64,000 nucleotides of DNA from Amaurobius ferox (lineage: Eukaryota; Arthropoda; Arachnida; Araneae; Amaurobiidae): assembly GCA_951213105.1 (NCBI GenBank), contig OX578142.1:2744649-2808648 (forward strand), read 5' to 3'. The position numbers were made by a program, and so were the translations under genes. The notes below the pieces were generated by a model. The model saw only the letters and a program-made list of their open reading frames with translations, made no database searches and had not been told where the DNA came from. Each line of letters begins with the position of its first letter. The first letter of the stretch is position 1. Of the stretch, positions 15,451 to 29,513 are shown piece by piece.

Positions 15451-16335
15451 ACAAAATCGGTAAGGGGGGGGTAGCATGAAAAAGTATAGATTTTTCGAAA
15501 TTTTGAAACCTCGTTTTTTGGACATCAAACAGAAGGTATCGGCCAGAAAGCCAGGAAATCGGTCTTCTCCATCGAAATTAGATATAAAAAATTGTATTTG
15601 AACGAAAATTATCATGGTCGGATTTTTCACAAAATCGGTAAGGGGGGGTAGCATGAAAAAGTATAGATTTTTCGAAATTTTGAAACCTCGTTTTTTGGAC
15701 ATCAAACAGAAGGTATGGGCCAGAAAGCCAGGAAATCAGTCTTCTCCATCGAAATTAGATATAAAAAATTGTATTTGAACGAAAATTATCATGGTCGGAT
15801 TTTTCACAAAATCGGTAAGGGGGGGTAGCATGAAAAAGTATAGATTTTTCGAAATTTTGAAACCTCGTTTTTTGGACATCAAACAGAAGGTATCGGCCAG
15901 AAAACCAGGAAATCGGTCTTCTCCATCGAAATTAGATATAAAAAAATGTATTTGAAAGAAAATTATCATGGTCGGATTTTTCACAAAATCGGTAAGGGGG
16001 GGTAGCATGAAAAAGTATAGATTTTTCGAAATTTTAAAACCACGTTTTTTGGACATCAAACAGAAGGTATCGGCCAGTAAGCCAGGAAATCGGTCTTCTC
16101 CATCGAAATTAGATATAAAAAATTGTATTTGAACGAAAATTATCATGGTCGAATTTTTCACAAAATGTGTAAGGGGGTAGCATGAAAAAGTATAGATTTT
16201 TCGAAATTTTGAAACCTCGTTTTTTGGACATCAAACAGAAGGTATCGGCCAGAAAGCCAGGAAATCGGACTTCTCCATCGAAATTAGATATAAAAAATTG
16301 TATTTGAACGAAAATTATCATGGTCGGATTTTTCA

Positions 16336-19170
16336 CAAAATCGGTAAGGGGGGGGTAGCATGAAAAAGTATAGATTTTTCGAAATTTTGAAACCTCGTTT
16401 TTTGGACATCAAACAGAAGGTATCGGCCAGAAAGCCAGGAAATCGGTCTTCTCCATCGAAATTAGATTAAAAAATTGTATTTGAACGAAAATTATCATGG
16501 TCGGATTTTTCACAAAATCGGTAAGGGGGGGGTAGCATGAAAAAGTATAGATTTTTCGAAATTTTGAAACCCCGTTTTTTGGACATCAAACAGAAGGTAT
16601 CGGCCAGAAAGCCAGAAAATCGGTCTTCTCCATCGAAATTAGATATAAAAAATTGTATTTGAACGAAAATTATCATGGTCGGATTTTTCACAAAATCGGT
16701 AAGGGGGGGTAGCATGAGAAAGTATAGATTTTTCGAAATTTTAAACCTCGTTTTTTGGACATCAAACAGAAGGTATCGGCCAGAAAGCCAGGAAATCGGT
16801 CTTCTCCATCGAAATTAGATATAAAAAATTGTATTTGAACGAAAATTATCATGGTCGGATTTTTCACAAAATCGGTAAGGGGGGGTAGCATGAAAAAGTA
16901 TAGATTTTTCGAAATTTTGAAACCTCGTTTTTTGGACATCAAACAGAAGGTATGGGCCAGAAAGCCAGGAAATCAGTCTTCTCCATCGAAATTAGATATA
17001 AAAAATTGTATTTGAACGAAAATTATCATGGTCGGATTTTTCACAAAATCGGTAAGGGGGGGGTAGCATGAAAAATTATAGATTTTTCGAAATTTTGAAA
17101 CCTCGTTTTTTGGACATCAAACAGAAGGTATCGGCCAGAAAACCAGGAAATCGGTCTTCTCCATCGAAATTAGATATAAAAAAATGTATTTGAACGAAAA
17201 TTATCATGGTCGGATTTTTCACAAAATCGGTAAGGGGGGGTAGCATGAAAAAGTATAGATTTTTCGAAATTTTGAAACCAAGTTTTTTGGACATCAAACA
17301 GAAGGTATCGGCCAGAAAGCCAGGAAATCGGTCTTCTCCATCGAAATTAGATATAAAAAATTGTATTTGAACGAAAATTATCATGGTCGGATTTTTCACA
17401 AAATCGGTAAGGGGGGGTAGCATGAAAAAGTATAGATTTTTCGAAATTTTGAAACCTCGTTTTTTGGACATCAAACAGAAGGTATGGGCCAGAAAGCCAG
17501 GAAATCAGTCTTCTCCATCGAAATTAGATATAAAAAATTGTATTTGAACGAAAATTATCATGGTCGGATTTTTCACAAAATCGGTAAGGGGGGGTAGCAT
17601 GAAAAAGTATAGATTTTTCGAAATTTTGAAACCTCGTTTTTTGGACATCAAACAGAAGGTATCGGCCAGAAAGCCAGGAAATCGGACTTCTCCATCGAAA
17701 TTAGATATAAAAAATTGTATTTGAACGAAAATTATCATGGTCGGATTTTTCACAAAATCGGTAAGGGGGGGGTAGCATGAAAAAGTATAGATTTTTCGAA
17801 ATTTTGAAACCTCGTTTTTTGGACATCAAACAGAAGGTATCGGCCAGAAAGCCAGGAAATCGGTCTTCTCCATCGAAATTAGATTAAAAAATTGTATTTG
17901 AACGAAAATTATCATGGTCGGATTTTTCACAAAATCGGTAAGGGGGGGGTAGCATGAAAAAGTATAGATTTTTCGAAATTTTGAAACCCCGTTTTTTGGA
18001 CATCAAACAGAAGGTATCGGCCAGAAAGCCAGAAAATCGGTCTTCTCCATCGAAATTAGATATAAAAAATTGTATTTGAACGAAAATTATCATGGTCGGA
18101 TTTTTCACAAAATCGGTAAGGGGGGGTAGCATGAGAAAGTATAGATTTTTCGAAATTTTAAACCTCGTTTTTTGGACATCAAACAGAAGGTATCGGCCAG
18201 AAAGCCAGGAAATCGGTCTTCTCCATCGAAATTAGATATAAAAAATTGTATTTGAACGAAAATTATCATGGTCGGATTTTTCACAAAATCGGTAAGGGGG
18301 GGTAGCATGAAAAAGTATAGATTTTTCGAAATTTTGAAACCTCGTTTTTTGGACATCAAACAGAAGGTATGGGCCAGAAAGCCAGGAAATCAGTCTTCTC
18401 CATCGAAATTAGATATAAAAAATTGTATTTGAACGAAAATTATCATGGTCGGATTTTTCACAAAATCGGTAAGGGGGGGGTAGCATGAAAAATTATAGAT
18501 TTTTCGAAATTTTGAAACCTCGTTTTTTGGACATCAAACAGAAGGTATCGGCCAGAAAACCAGGAAATCGGTCTTCTCCATCGAAATTAGATATAAAAAA
18601 ATGTATTTGAACGAAAATTATCATGGTCGGATTTTTCACAAAATCGGTAAGGGGGGGTAGCATGAAAAAGTATAGATTTTTCGAAATTTTGAAACCAAGT
18701 TTTTTGGACATCAAACAGAAGGTATCGGCCAGAAAGCCAGGAAATCGGTCTTCTCCATCGAAATTAGATATAAAAAATTGTATTTGAACGAAAATTATCA
18801 TGGTCGGATTTTTCACAAAATCGGTAAGGGGGGGTAGCATGAAAAAGTATAGATTTTTCGAAATTTTGAAACCTCGTTTTTTGGACATCAAACAGAAGGT
18901 ATGGGCCAGAAAGCCAGGAAATCAGTCTTCTCCATCGAAATTAGATATAAAAAATTGTATTTGAACGAAAATTATCATGGTCGGATTTTTCACAAAATCG
19001 GTAAGGGGGGGTAGCATGAAAAAGTATAGATTTTTCGAAATTTTGAAACCTCGTTTTTTGGACATCAAACAGAAGGTATCGGCCAGAAAACCAGGAAATC
19101 GGTCTTCTCCATCGAAATTAGATATAAAAAAATGTATTTGAACGAAAATTATCATGGTCGGATTTTTCAC
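16336..19170 (+). repeat. 8-monomer higher-order repeat, two copies (1417 bp)
   Basis: A run of distinctive monomers appears twice in the same order at a 1417-bp offset: the 2-bp-deleted TTAGATTAAAAAATTG monomer, AAACCCCG, GCATGAGAAAG with ATTTTAAACCTCG, GGTATGGG with AATCAGTC, GAAAAATTATAG, and AAACCAAG. The copies start near 16467 and 17884 and continue through 17474 and 18891. They look almost identical by eye, so the duplication is recent. Confidence 0.8.
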
Positions 19171-22100
19171 AAAATCGGTAAGGGGGGGTAGCATGAAAAA
19201 GTATAGATTTTTCGAAATTTTAAAACCACGTTTTTTGGACATCAAACAGAAGGTATCGGCCAGTAAGCCAGGAAATCGGTCTTCTCCATCGAAATTAGAT
19301 ATAAAAAATTGTATTTGAACGAAAATTATCATGGTCGAATTTTTCACAAAATGTGTAAGGGGGTAGCATGAAAAAGTATAGATTTTTCGAAATTTTGAAA
19401 CCTCGTTTTTTGGACATCAAACAGAAGGTATCGGCCAGAAAGCCAGGAAATCGGACTTCTCCATCGAAATTAGATATAAAAAATTGTATTTGAACGAAAA
19501 TTATCATGGTCGGATTTTTCACAAAATCGGTAAGGGGGGGTAGCATGAAAAAGTATAGATTTTTCGAAATTTTGAAACCTCGTTTTTTGGACATCAAACA
19601 GAAGGTATCGGCCAGAAAGCCAGGAAATCGGTCTTCTCCATCGAAATTAGATTAAAAAATTGTATTTGAACGAAAATTATCATGGTCGGATTTTTCACAA
19701 AATCGGTAAGGGGGGGGGTAGCATAAAAAAGTATAGATTTTTCGAAATTTTGAAACCCCGTTTTTTGGACATCAAACAGAAGGTATCGGCCAGAAAGCCA
19801 GAAAATCGGTCTTCTCCATCGAAATTAGATATAAAAAATTGTATTTGAACGAAAATTATCATGGTCGGATTTTTCACAAAATCGGTAAGGGGGGGTAGCA
19901 TGAGAAAGTATAGATTTTTCGAAATTTTAAACCTCGTTTTTTGGACATCAAACAGAAGGTATCGGCCAGAAAGCCAGGAAATCGGTCTTCTCCATCGAAA
20001 TTAGATATAAAAAATTGTATTTGAACGAAAATTATCATGGTCGGATTTTTCACAAAATCGGTAAGGGGGGGTAGCATGAAAAAGTATAGATTTTTCGAAA
20101 TTTTGAAACCTCGTTTTTTGGACATCAAACAGAAGGTATGGGCCAGAAAGCCAGGAAATCAGTCTTCTCCATCGAAATTAGATATAAAAAATTGTATTTG
20201 AACGAAAATTATCATGGTCGGATTTTTCACAAAATCGGTAAGGGGGGGGTAGCATGAAAAATTATAGATTTTTCGAAATTTTGAAACCTCGTTTTTTGGA
20301 CATCAAACAGAAGGTATCGGCCAGAAAACCAGGAAATCGGTCTTCTCCATCGAAATTAGATATAAAAAAATGTATTTGAACGAAAATTATCATGGTCGGA
20401 TTTTTCACAAAATCGGTAAGGGGGGGTAGCATGAAAAAGTATAGATTTTTCGAAATTTTGAAACCAAGTTTTTTGGACATCAAACAGAAGGTATCGGCCA
20501 GTAAGCCAGGAAATCGGTCTTCTCCATCGAAATTAGATATAAAAAATTGTATTTGAACGAAAATTATCATGGTCGAATTTTTCACAAAATGTGTAAGGGG
20601 GTAGCATGAAAAAGTATAGATTTTTCGAAATTTTGAAACCTCGTTTTTTGGACATCAAACAGAAGGTATCGGCCAGAAAGCCAGAAAATCGGACTTCTCC
20701 ATCGAAATTAGATATAAAAAATTGTATTTGAACGAAAATTATCATGGTCGGATTTTTCACAAAATCGGTAAGGGGGGTAGCATGAAAAAGTATAAATTTT
20801 TCGAAATTTTGAAACCTCGTTGTCGGACATCAAACAGAAGGTATCGGCCAGAAAGCCAGGAAATCGGTTTTCTCCATCGAAATGAGATATAAAAAATTGT
20901 ATTTGAACGAAAATTATCATGGTCGGATTTTTCACAAAATCGGTAAGGGGGGGTAGCATGAAAAAGTATAGATTTTTCGAAATTTTAAACCTCGTTTTTT
21001 GGACATCAAACAGAAGGTATCGGCCAGAAAGCCAGGAAATCGGTCTTCTCCATCGAAATTAGATATAAAAAATTGTATTTAAACGAAAATTATCATGGTC
21101 GGATTTTTCACAAAATCGGTAAGGGGGGGTAGCATGAAAAAGTATAGATTTTTCGAAATTTTGAAACCTCGTTTTTTGGACATCAAACAGAAGGTATGGG
21201 CCAGAAAGCCAGGAAATCAGTCTTCTCCATCGAAATTAGATATAAAAAATTGTATTTGAACGAAAATTATCATGGTCGGATTTTTCACAAAATCGGTAAG
21301 GGGGGGTAGCATGAAAAAGTATAGATTTTTCGAAATTTTGAAACCTCGTTTTTTGGACATCAAACAGAAGGTATCGGCCAGAAAGCCAGAAAATCGGTCT
21401 TCTCCATCGAATTTAGATATAAAAAATTGTATTTGAACGAAAATTATCATGGTCGGATTTTTCACAAAATCGGTAAGGGGGGGGTAGCATGAAAAAGTAT
21501 AAATTTTTCGAAATTTTGAAACCTCGTTGTCGGACATCAAACAGAAGGTATCGGCCAGAAAGCCAGGAAATCGGTTTTCTCCATCGAAATTAGATATAAA
21601 AAATTGTATTTGAACGAAAATTATCATGGTCGGATTTTTCACAAAATCGGTAAGGGGGGGTAGCATGAAAAAGTATAAATTTTTCGAAATTTTGAAACCT
21701 CGTTGTCGGACATCAAACAGAAGGTATCGGCCAGAAAGCCAGGAAATCGGTTTTCTCCATCGAAATTAGATATAAAAAATTGTATTTGAACGAAAATTAT
21801 CATGGTCGGATTTTTCACAAAATCGGTAAGGGGGGGTAGCATGAAAAAGTATAGATTTTTCGAAATTTTAAAACCACGTTTTTTGGACATCAAACAGAAG
21901 GTATCGGCCAGTAAGCCAGGAAATCGGTCTTCTCCATCGAAATTAGATATAAAAAATTGTATTTGAACGAAAATTATCATGGTCGAATTTTTCACAAAAT
22001 GTGTAAGGGGGTAGCATGAAAAAGTATAGATTTTTCGAAATTTTGAAATCTCGTTTTTTGGACATCAAACAGAAGGTATCGGCCAGAAAGCCAGGAAATC

Positions 22101-25100
22101 GGACTTCTCCATCGAAATTAGATATAAAAAATTGTATTTGAACGAAAATTATCATGGTCGGATTTTTCACAAAATCGGTAAGGGGGGGTAGCATGAAAAA
22201 GTATAGATTTTTCGAAATTTTGAAACCTCGTTTTTTGGACATCAAACAGAAGGTATCGGCCAGAAAGCCAGGAAATCGGTCTTCTCCATCGAAATTAGAT
22301 TAAAAAATTGTATTTGAACGAAAATTATCATGGTCGGATTTTTCACAAAATCGGTAAGGGGGGGGTAGCATGAAAAAGTATAGATTTTTCGAAATTTTGA
22401 AACCCCGTTTTTTGGACATCAAACAGAAGGTATCGGCCAGAAAGCCAGAAAATCGGTCTTCTCCATCGAAATTAGATATAAAAAATTGTATTTGAACGAA
22501 AATTATCATGGTCGGATTTTTCACAAAATCGGTAAGGGGGGGTAGCATGAGAAAGTATAGATTTTTCGAAATTTTAAACCTCGTTTTTTGGACATCAAAC
22601 AGAAGGTATCGGCCAGAAAGCCAGGAAATCGGTCTTCTCCATCGAAATTAGATATAAAAAATTGTATTTGAACGAAAATTATCATGGTCGGATTTTTCAC
22701 AAAATCGGTAAGGGGGGGGTAGCATGAAAAAGTATAGATTTTTCGAAATTTTGAAACCTCGTTTTTTGGACATCAAACAGAAGGTATGGGCCAGAAAGCC
22801 AGGAAATCAGTCTTCTCCATCGAAATTAGATATAAAAAATTGTATTTGAACGAAAATTATCATGGTCGGATTTTTCACAAAATCGGTAAGGGGGGGGTAG
22901 CATGAAAAATTATAGATTTTTCGAAATTTTGAAACCTCGTTTTTTGGACATCAAACAGAAGGTATCGGCCAGAAAACCAGGAAATCGGTCTTCTCCATCG
23001 AAATTAGATATAAAAAAATGTATTTGAACGAAAATTATCATGGTCGGATTTTTCACAAAATCGGTAAGGGGGGGTAGCATGAAAAAGTATAGATTTTTCG
23101 AAATTTTGAAACCTCGTTTTTTGGACATCAAACAGAAGGTATCGGCCAGAAAACCAGGAAATCGGTCTTCTCCATCGAAATTAGATATAAAAAAATGTAT
23201 TTGAACGAAAATTATCATGGTCGGATTTTTCACAAAATCGGTAAGGGGGGGTAGCATGAAAAAGTATAGATTTTTCGAAATTTTGAAACCTCGTTTTTTG
23301 GACATCAAACAGAAGGTATCGGCCAGAAAACCAGGAAATCGGTCTTCTCCATCGAAATTAGATATAAAAAAATGTATTTGAACGAAAATTATCATGGTCG
23401 GATTTTTCACAAAATCGGTAAGGGGGGGTAGCAAGAAAAAGTATAGATTTTTCGAAATTTTGAAACCACGTTTTTTGGACATCAAACAGAAGGTATCGGC
23501 CAGTAAGCCAGGAAATCGGTCTTCTCCATCGAAATTAGATATAAAAAATTGTATTTGAACGAAAATTATCATGGTCGAATTTTTCACAAAATGTGTAAGG
23601 GGGTAGCATGAAAAAGTATAGATTTTTCGAAATTTTGAAACCTCGTTTTTTGGACATCAAACAGAAGGTATCGGCCAGAAAGCCAGGAAATCGGACTTCT
23701 CCATCGAAATTAGATATAAAAAATTGTATTTGAACGAAAATTATCATGGTCGGATTTTTCACAAAATCGGTAAGGGGGGGGTAGCATGAAAAAGTATAGA
23801 TTTTTCGAAATTTTGAAACCTCGTTTTTTGGACATCAAACAGAAGGTATCGGCCAGAAAGCCAGGAAATCGGTCTTCTCCATCGAAATTAGATTAAAAAA
23901 TTGTATTTGAACGAAAATTATCATGGTCGGATTTTTCACAAAATCGGTAAGGGGGGGGGGTAGCATGAAAAAGTATAGATTTTTCGAAATTTTGAAACCT
24001 CGTTTTTTGGACATCAAACAGAAGGTATCGGCCAGAAAGCCAGAAAATCGGTCTTCTCCATCGAAATTAGATATAAAAAATTGTATTTGAACGAAAATTA
24101 TCATGGTCGGATTTTTCACAAAATCGGTAAGGGGGGGTAGCATGAAAAAGTATAAATGTTTCGAAATTTTGAAACCTCGTTGTCGGACATCAAACAGAAG
24201 GTATCGGCCAGAAAGCCAGGAAATCGGTTTTCTCCATCGAAATGAGATATAAAAAATTGTATTTGAACGAAAATTATCATGGTCGGATTTTTCACAAAAT
24301 CGGTAAGGGGGGGTAGCATGAAAAAGTATAGATTTTTCGAAATTTTAAACCTCGTTTTTTGGACATCAAACAGAAGGTATGGGCCAGAAAGCCAGGAAAT
24401 CAGTCTTCTCCATCGAAATTAGATATAAAAAATTGTATTTGAACGAAAATTATCATGGTCGGATTTTTCACAAAATCGGTAAGGGGGGGTAGCATGAAAA
24501 AGTATAGATTTTTCGAAATTTTGAAACCTCGTTTTTTGGACATCAAACAGAAGGTATCGGCCAGAAAGCCAGAAAATCGGTCTTCTCCATCGAATTTAGA
24601 TATAAAAAATTGTATTTGAACGAAAATTATCATGGTCGGATTTTTCACAAAATCGGTAAGGGGGGGTAGCATGAAAAAGTATAAATTTTTCGAAATTTTG
24701 AAACCTCGTTGTCGGACATCAAACAGAAGGTATCGGCCAGAAAGCCAGGAAATCGGTTTTCTCCATCGAAATTAGATATAAAAAAATGTATTTGAACGAA
24801 AATTATCATGGTCGGATTTTTCACAAAATCGGTAAGGGGGGGTAGCAAGAAAAAGTATAGATTTTTCGAAATTTTGAAACCACGTTTTTTGGACATCAAA
24901 CAGAAGGTATCGGCCAGTAAGCCAGGAAATCGGTCTTCTCCATCGAAATTAGATATAAAAAATTGTATTTGAACGAAAATTATCATGGTCGAATTTTTCA
25001 CAAAATGTGTAAGGGGGTAGCATGAAAAAGTATAGATTTTTCGAAATTTTGAAACCTCGTTTTTTGGACATCAAACAGAAGGTATCGGCCAGAAAGCCAG

Positions 25101-28100
25101 GAAATCGGACTTCTCCATCGAAATTAGATATAAAAAATTGTATTTGAACGAAAATTATCATGGTCGGATTTTTCACAAAATCGGTAAGGGGGGGGTAGCA
25201 TGAAAAAGTATAGATTTTTCGAAATTTTGAAACCTCGTTTTTTGGACATCAAACAGAAGGTATCGGCCAGAAAGCCAGGAAATCGGTCTTCTCCATCGAA
25301 ATTAGATTAAAAAATTGTATTTGAACGAAAATTATCATGGTCGGATTTTTCACAAAATCGGTAAGGGGGGGGGTAGCATGAAAAAGTATAGATTTTTCGA
25401 AATTTTGAAACCTCGTTTTTTGGACATCAAACAGAAGGTATCGGCCAGAAAGCCAGAAAATCGGTCTTCTCCATCGAATTTAGATATAAAAAATTGTATT
25501 TGAACGAAAATTATCATGGTCGGATTTTTCACAAAATCGGTAAGGGGGGGTAGCATGAAAAAGTATAAATTTTTCGAAATTTTGAAACCTCGTTGTCGGA
25601 CATCAAACAGAAGGTATCGGCCAGAAAGCCAGGAAATCGGTTTTCTCCATCGAAATTAGATATAAAAAATTGTATTTGAACGAAAATTATCATGGTCGGA
25701 TTTTTCACAAAATCGGTAAGGGGGGGTAGCATGAAAAAGTATAGATTTTTCGAAATTTTGAAACCTCGTTTTTTGAACATCAAACAGAAGGTATCGGCCA
25801 GAAAACCAGGAAATCGGTCTTCTCCATCGAAATGAGATATAAAAAATTGTATTTGAACGAAAATTATCATGGTCGGATTTTTCACAAAATCGGTAAGGGG
25901 GGGGTAGCATGAAAAAGTATAGATTTTTCGAAATTTTGAAACCTCGTTTTTTGGACATCAAACAGAAGGTATCGGCCAGAAAGCCAGGAAATCGGTCTTC
26001 TCCATCGAAATTAGATATAAAAAATTGTATTTGAACGAAAATTATCATGGTCGGATTTTTCACAAAATCGGTAAGGGGGGGTAGCATGAAAAAGTATAGA
26101 TTTTTCGAAATTTTGAAACCTCGTTTTTTGGACATCAAACAGAAGGTATGGGCCAGAAAGCCAGGAAATCAGTCTTCTCCATCGAAATTAGATATAAAAA
26201 ATTGTATTTGAACGAAAATTATCATGGTCGGATTTTTCACAAAATCGGTAAGGGGGGGTAGCATGAAAAAGTATAGATTTTTCGAAATTTTGAAACCTCG
26301 TTTTTTGGACATCAAACAGAAGGTATCGGCCAGAAAACCAGGAAATCGGTCTTCTCCATCGAAATTAGATATAAAAAAATGTATTTGAACGAAAATTATC
26401 ATGGTCGGATTTTTCACAAAATCGGTAAGGGGGGGTAGCATGAAAAAGTATAGATTTTTCGAAATTTTAAAACCACGTTTTTTGGACATCAAACAGAAGG
26501 TATCGGCCAGTAAGCCAGGAAATCGGTCTTCTCCATCGAAATTAGATATAAAAAATTGTATTTGAACGAAAATTATCATGGTCGAATTTTTCACAAAATG
26601 TGTAAGGGGGTAGCATGAAAAAGTATAGATTTTTCGAAATTTTGAAACCTCGTTTTTTGGACATCAAACAGAAGGTATCGGCCAGAAAGCCAGGAAATCG
26701 GACTTCTCCATCGAAATTAGATATAAAAAATTGTATTTGAACGAAAATTATCATGGTCGGATTTTTCACAAAATCGGTAAGGGGGGGGTAGCATGAAAAA
26801 GTATAGATTTTTCGAAATTTTGAAACCTCGTTTTTTGGACATCAAACAGAAGGTATCGGCCAGAAAGCCAGGAAATCGGTCTTCTCCATCGAAATTAGAT
26901 TAAAAAATTGTATTTGAACGAAAATTATCATGGTCGGATTTTTCACAAAATCGGTAAGGGGGGGTAGCATGAAAAAGTATAGATTTTTCGAAATTTTGAA
27001 ACCCCGTTTTTTGGACATCAAACAGAAGGTATCGGCCAGAAAGCCAGAAAATCGGTCTTCTCCATCGAAATTAGATATAAAAAATTGTATTTGAACGAAA
27101 ATTATCATGGTCGGATTTTTCACAAAATCGGTAAGGGGGGGTAGCATGAGAAAGTATAGATTTTTCGAAATTTTAAACCTCGTTTTTTGGACATCAAACA
27201 GAAGGTATCGGCCAGAAAGCCAGGAAATCGGTCTTCTCCATCGAAATTAGATATAAAAAATTGTATTTGAACGAAAATTATCATGGTCGGATTTTTCACA
27301 AAATCGGTAAGGGGGGGTAGCATGAAAAAGTATAGATTTTTCGAAATTTTGAAACCTCGTTTTTTGGACATCAAACAGAAGGTATGGGCCAGAAAGCCAG
27401 GAAATCAGTCTTCTCCATCGAAATTAGATATAAAAAATTGTATTTGAACGAAAATTATCATGGTCGGATTTTTCACAAAATCGGTAAGGGGGGGTAGCAT
27501 GAAAAATTATAGATTTTTCGAAATTTTGAAACCTCGTTTTTTGGACATCAAACAGAAGGTATCGGCCAGAAAACCAGGAAATCGGTCTTCTCCATCGAAA
27601 TTAGATATAAAAAAATGTATTTGAACGAAAATTATCATGGTCGGATTTTTCACAAAATCGGTAAGGGGGGGTAGCATGAAAAAGTATAGATTTTTCGAAA
27701 TTTTGAAACCAAGTTTTTTGGACATCAAACAGAAGGTATCGGCCAGTAAGCCAGGAAATCGGTCTTCTCCATCGAAATTAGATATAAAAAATTGTATTTG
27801 AACGAAAATTATCATGGTCGAATTTTTCACAAAATGTGTAAGGGGGTAGCATGAAAAAGTATAGATTTTTCGAAATTTTGAAACCTCGTTTTTTGGACAT
27901 CAAACAGAAGGTATCGGCCAGAAAGCCAGAAAATCGGACTTCTCCATCGAAATTAGATATAAAAAATTGTATTTGAACGAAAATTATCATGGTCGGATTT
28001 TTCACAAAATCGGTAAGGGGGGGTAGCATGAAAAAGTATAAATTTTTCGAAATTTTGAAACCTCGTTGTCGGACATCAAACAGAAGGTATCGGCCAGAAA

Positions 28101-29091
28101 GCCAGGAAATCGGTTTTCTCCATCGAAATGAGATATAAAAAATTGTATTTGAACGAAAATTATCATGGTCGGATTTTTCACAAAATCGGTAAGGGGGGGT
28201 AGAATGAAAAAGTATAGATTTTTCGAAATTTTAAACCTCGTTTTTTGGACATCAAACAGAAGGTATCGGCCAGAAAGCCAGGAAATCGGTCTTCTCCATC
28301 GAAATTAGATTAAAAAATTGTATTTGAACGAAAATTATCATGGTCGGATTTTTCACAAAATCGGTAAGGGGGGGGTAGCATGAAAAATTATAGATTTTTC
28401 GAAATTTTGAAACCTCGTTTTTTGGACATCAAACAGAAGGTATCGGCCAGAAAACCAGGAAATCGGTCTTCTCCATCGAAATTAGATATAAAAAAATGTA
28501 TTTGAACGAAAATTATCATGGTCGGATTTTTCACAAAATCGGTAAGGGGGGGTAGCATGAAAAAGTATAGATTTTTCGAAATTTTGAAACAACGTTTTTT
28601 GGACATCAAACAGAAGGTATCGGCCAGTAAGCCAGGAAATAGGTCTTCTCCATCGAAATTAGATATAAAAAATTGTATTTGAACGAAAATTATCATGGTC
28701 GAATTTTTCACAAAATGTGTAAGGGGGTAGCATGAAAAAGTATAGATTTTTCGAAATTTTGAAACCTCGTTTTTTGGACATCAAACAGAAGGTATCGGCC
28801 AGAAAGCCAGAAAATCGGACTTCTCCATCGAAATTAGATATAAAAAATTGTATTTGAACGAAAATTATCATGGTCGGATTTTCACAAAATCGGTAAGGGG
28901 GGGTAGCATGAAAAAGTATAGATTTTTCGAAATTTTGAAACCTCGTTTTTTGGACATCAAACAGAAGGTATCGGCCAGAAAGCCAGGAAATCGGTCTTCT
29001 CCATCGAAATTAGATTAAAAAATTGTATTTGAACGAAAATTATCATGGTCGGATTTTTCACAAAATCGGTAAGGGGGGGTAGCATGAAAGG

Positions 29092-29144
29092 CCCAGACCA
29101 TACAGCCAACCCAGGGGTTTATGGCAGTTTAATGTATGGCCGGG
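29092..29144 (-). other. 3'-terminal stem-loop of element A
   Basis: GACCATACA (29096-29104) faces TGTATGGCC (29133-29141), pairing at eight of nine positions; the ninth becomes a G-U pair in the minus-strand RNA. After a one-base bulge, CCC (29092-29094) pairs with GGG (29142-29144). The stem sits two bases from the element/satellite junction and is also present in elements B and C. Terminal hairpins are known recognition sites for some LINE reverse transcriptases; that role is inferred here. Confidence 0.6.
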
Positions 29145-29312
29145 AGAAAATTTAGAACAGGAGAATTTAGAAATTTAGAAAATTTAGAACAGGAGAATTT
29201 AGAAAATTTAGAACAGGAGACCGACTTCCACAGACCGACACCCTCGAGCAGCCCAGAGTAAACCAGTAGTTTATTAAATAATCAATCAAAGGTTACAGTT
29301 ACAAAGTGTTAG

Positions 29313-29513
29313 GTGTCACGTAGGACACAGGCAGCAGAACAGACAGGCAAGCAAACAGACAACAAACCACAAAGATAAAAGTACAAAACGTGTCACATAA
29401 GACACAAACAGCAAAACGTTTCACGTAGGACACAGACAGCAAGAAAAACAGCAACAAACGGCACAAAACGTGTCACATAAGACACAAACAGCAAAACGTG
29501 TCACGTAGGACAC
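29313..29513 (-). repeat. Five-copy hairpin minisatellite in element A 3' UTR
   Basis: Five copies of a 16-nt interrupted palindrome, GTGTC-(6 nt)-GACAC, lie at 29313-29328, 29390-29405, 29418-29433 (one substitution in the arm), 29470-29485 and 29498-29513. They are separated by CAAACAGCAAAA-type linkers. Elements B and C keep only the copy nearest the 3' end. The remaining ~180 bp up to the ORF2 stop shows no further structure. Confidence 0.75.

Larger units (their letters stand above)
1..29089 (+). repeat. 177-bp satellite DNA, block 1 (about 165 monomers)
   Basis: Head-to-tail tandem array with no inversion seen. The start of the GAAATTAGATATAAAA segment falls at 18, 194, 371, 548, 725 and 901, giving a period of 176-177 bp. 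Landmarks in order within a monomer are GAAATTAGATATAAAA, TTATCATGGTCGGATTTTTC, GGTAAGGGGGGGTAGCATG, TTTTTCGAAATTTTGAAACC, GGACATCAAACAGAAGG and CGGCCAGAAAGCCAGG. Variation is mostly single substitutions, G-tract length changes and 1-3 bp indels. From 1 to about 8.4 kb the block is rich in CTCGTATTTTGG and AATCGGACTTC variants. From about 8.4 to 29 kb it is dominated by three variant types: CTCGTTGTCGGACATC, GGTATGGGCCAG...AATCAGTC and ATTTTAAACCTCG. The length is close to nucleosomal spacing and typical of centromeric or heterochromatic satellites. No gene is present; every open frame here is a by-product of the repeat. Confidence 0.97.

Noticed and set aside
71..29000. Dozens of minus-strand open frames of 70-450 codons with the repeated KKRGFKISKNLYFFMLPPL-type sequence, as a protein-coding gene family
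   Set aside because: They are the 177-bp satellite read in its one stop-free frame. Frameshifting indels are common and untolerated by any real gene; there is no start context, no intron pattern and no known domain.
29270..29275. AATAAA (minus strand) in the 3' UTRs of A (29270), B (31132) and C (44361) as the polyadenylation signal
   Set aside because: It lies 155-185 nt from the element 3' end instead of 10-30 nt, and the elements have no poly(A) tail. It may be chance in AT-rich DNA.
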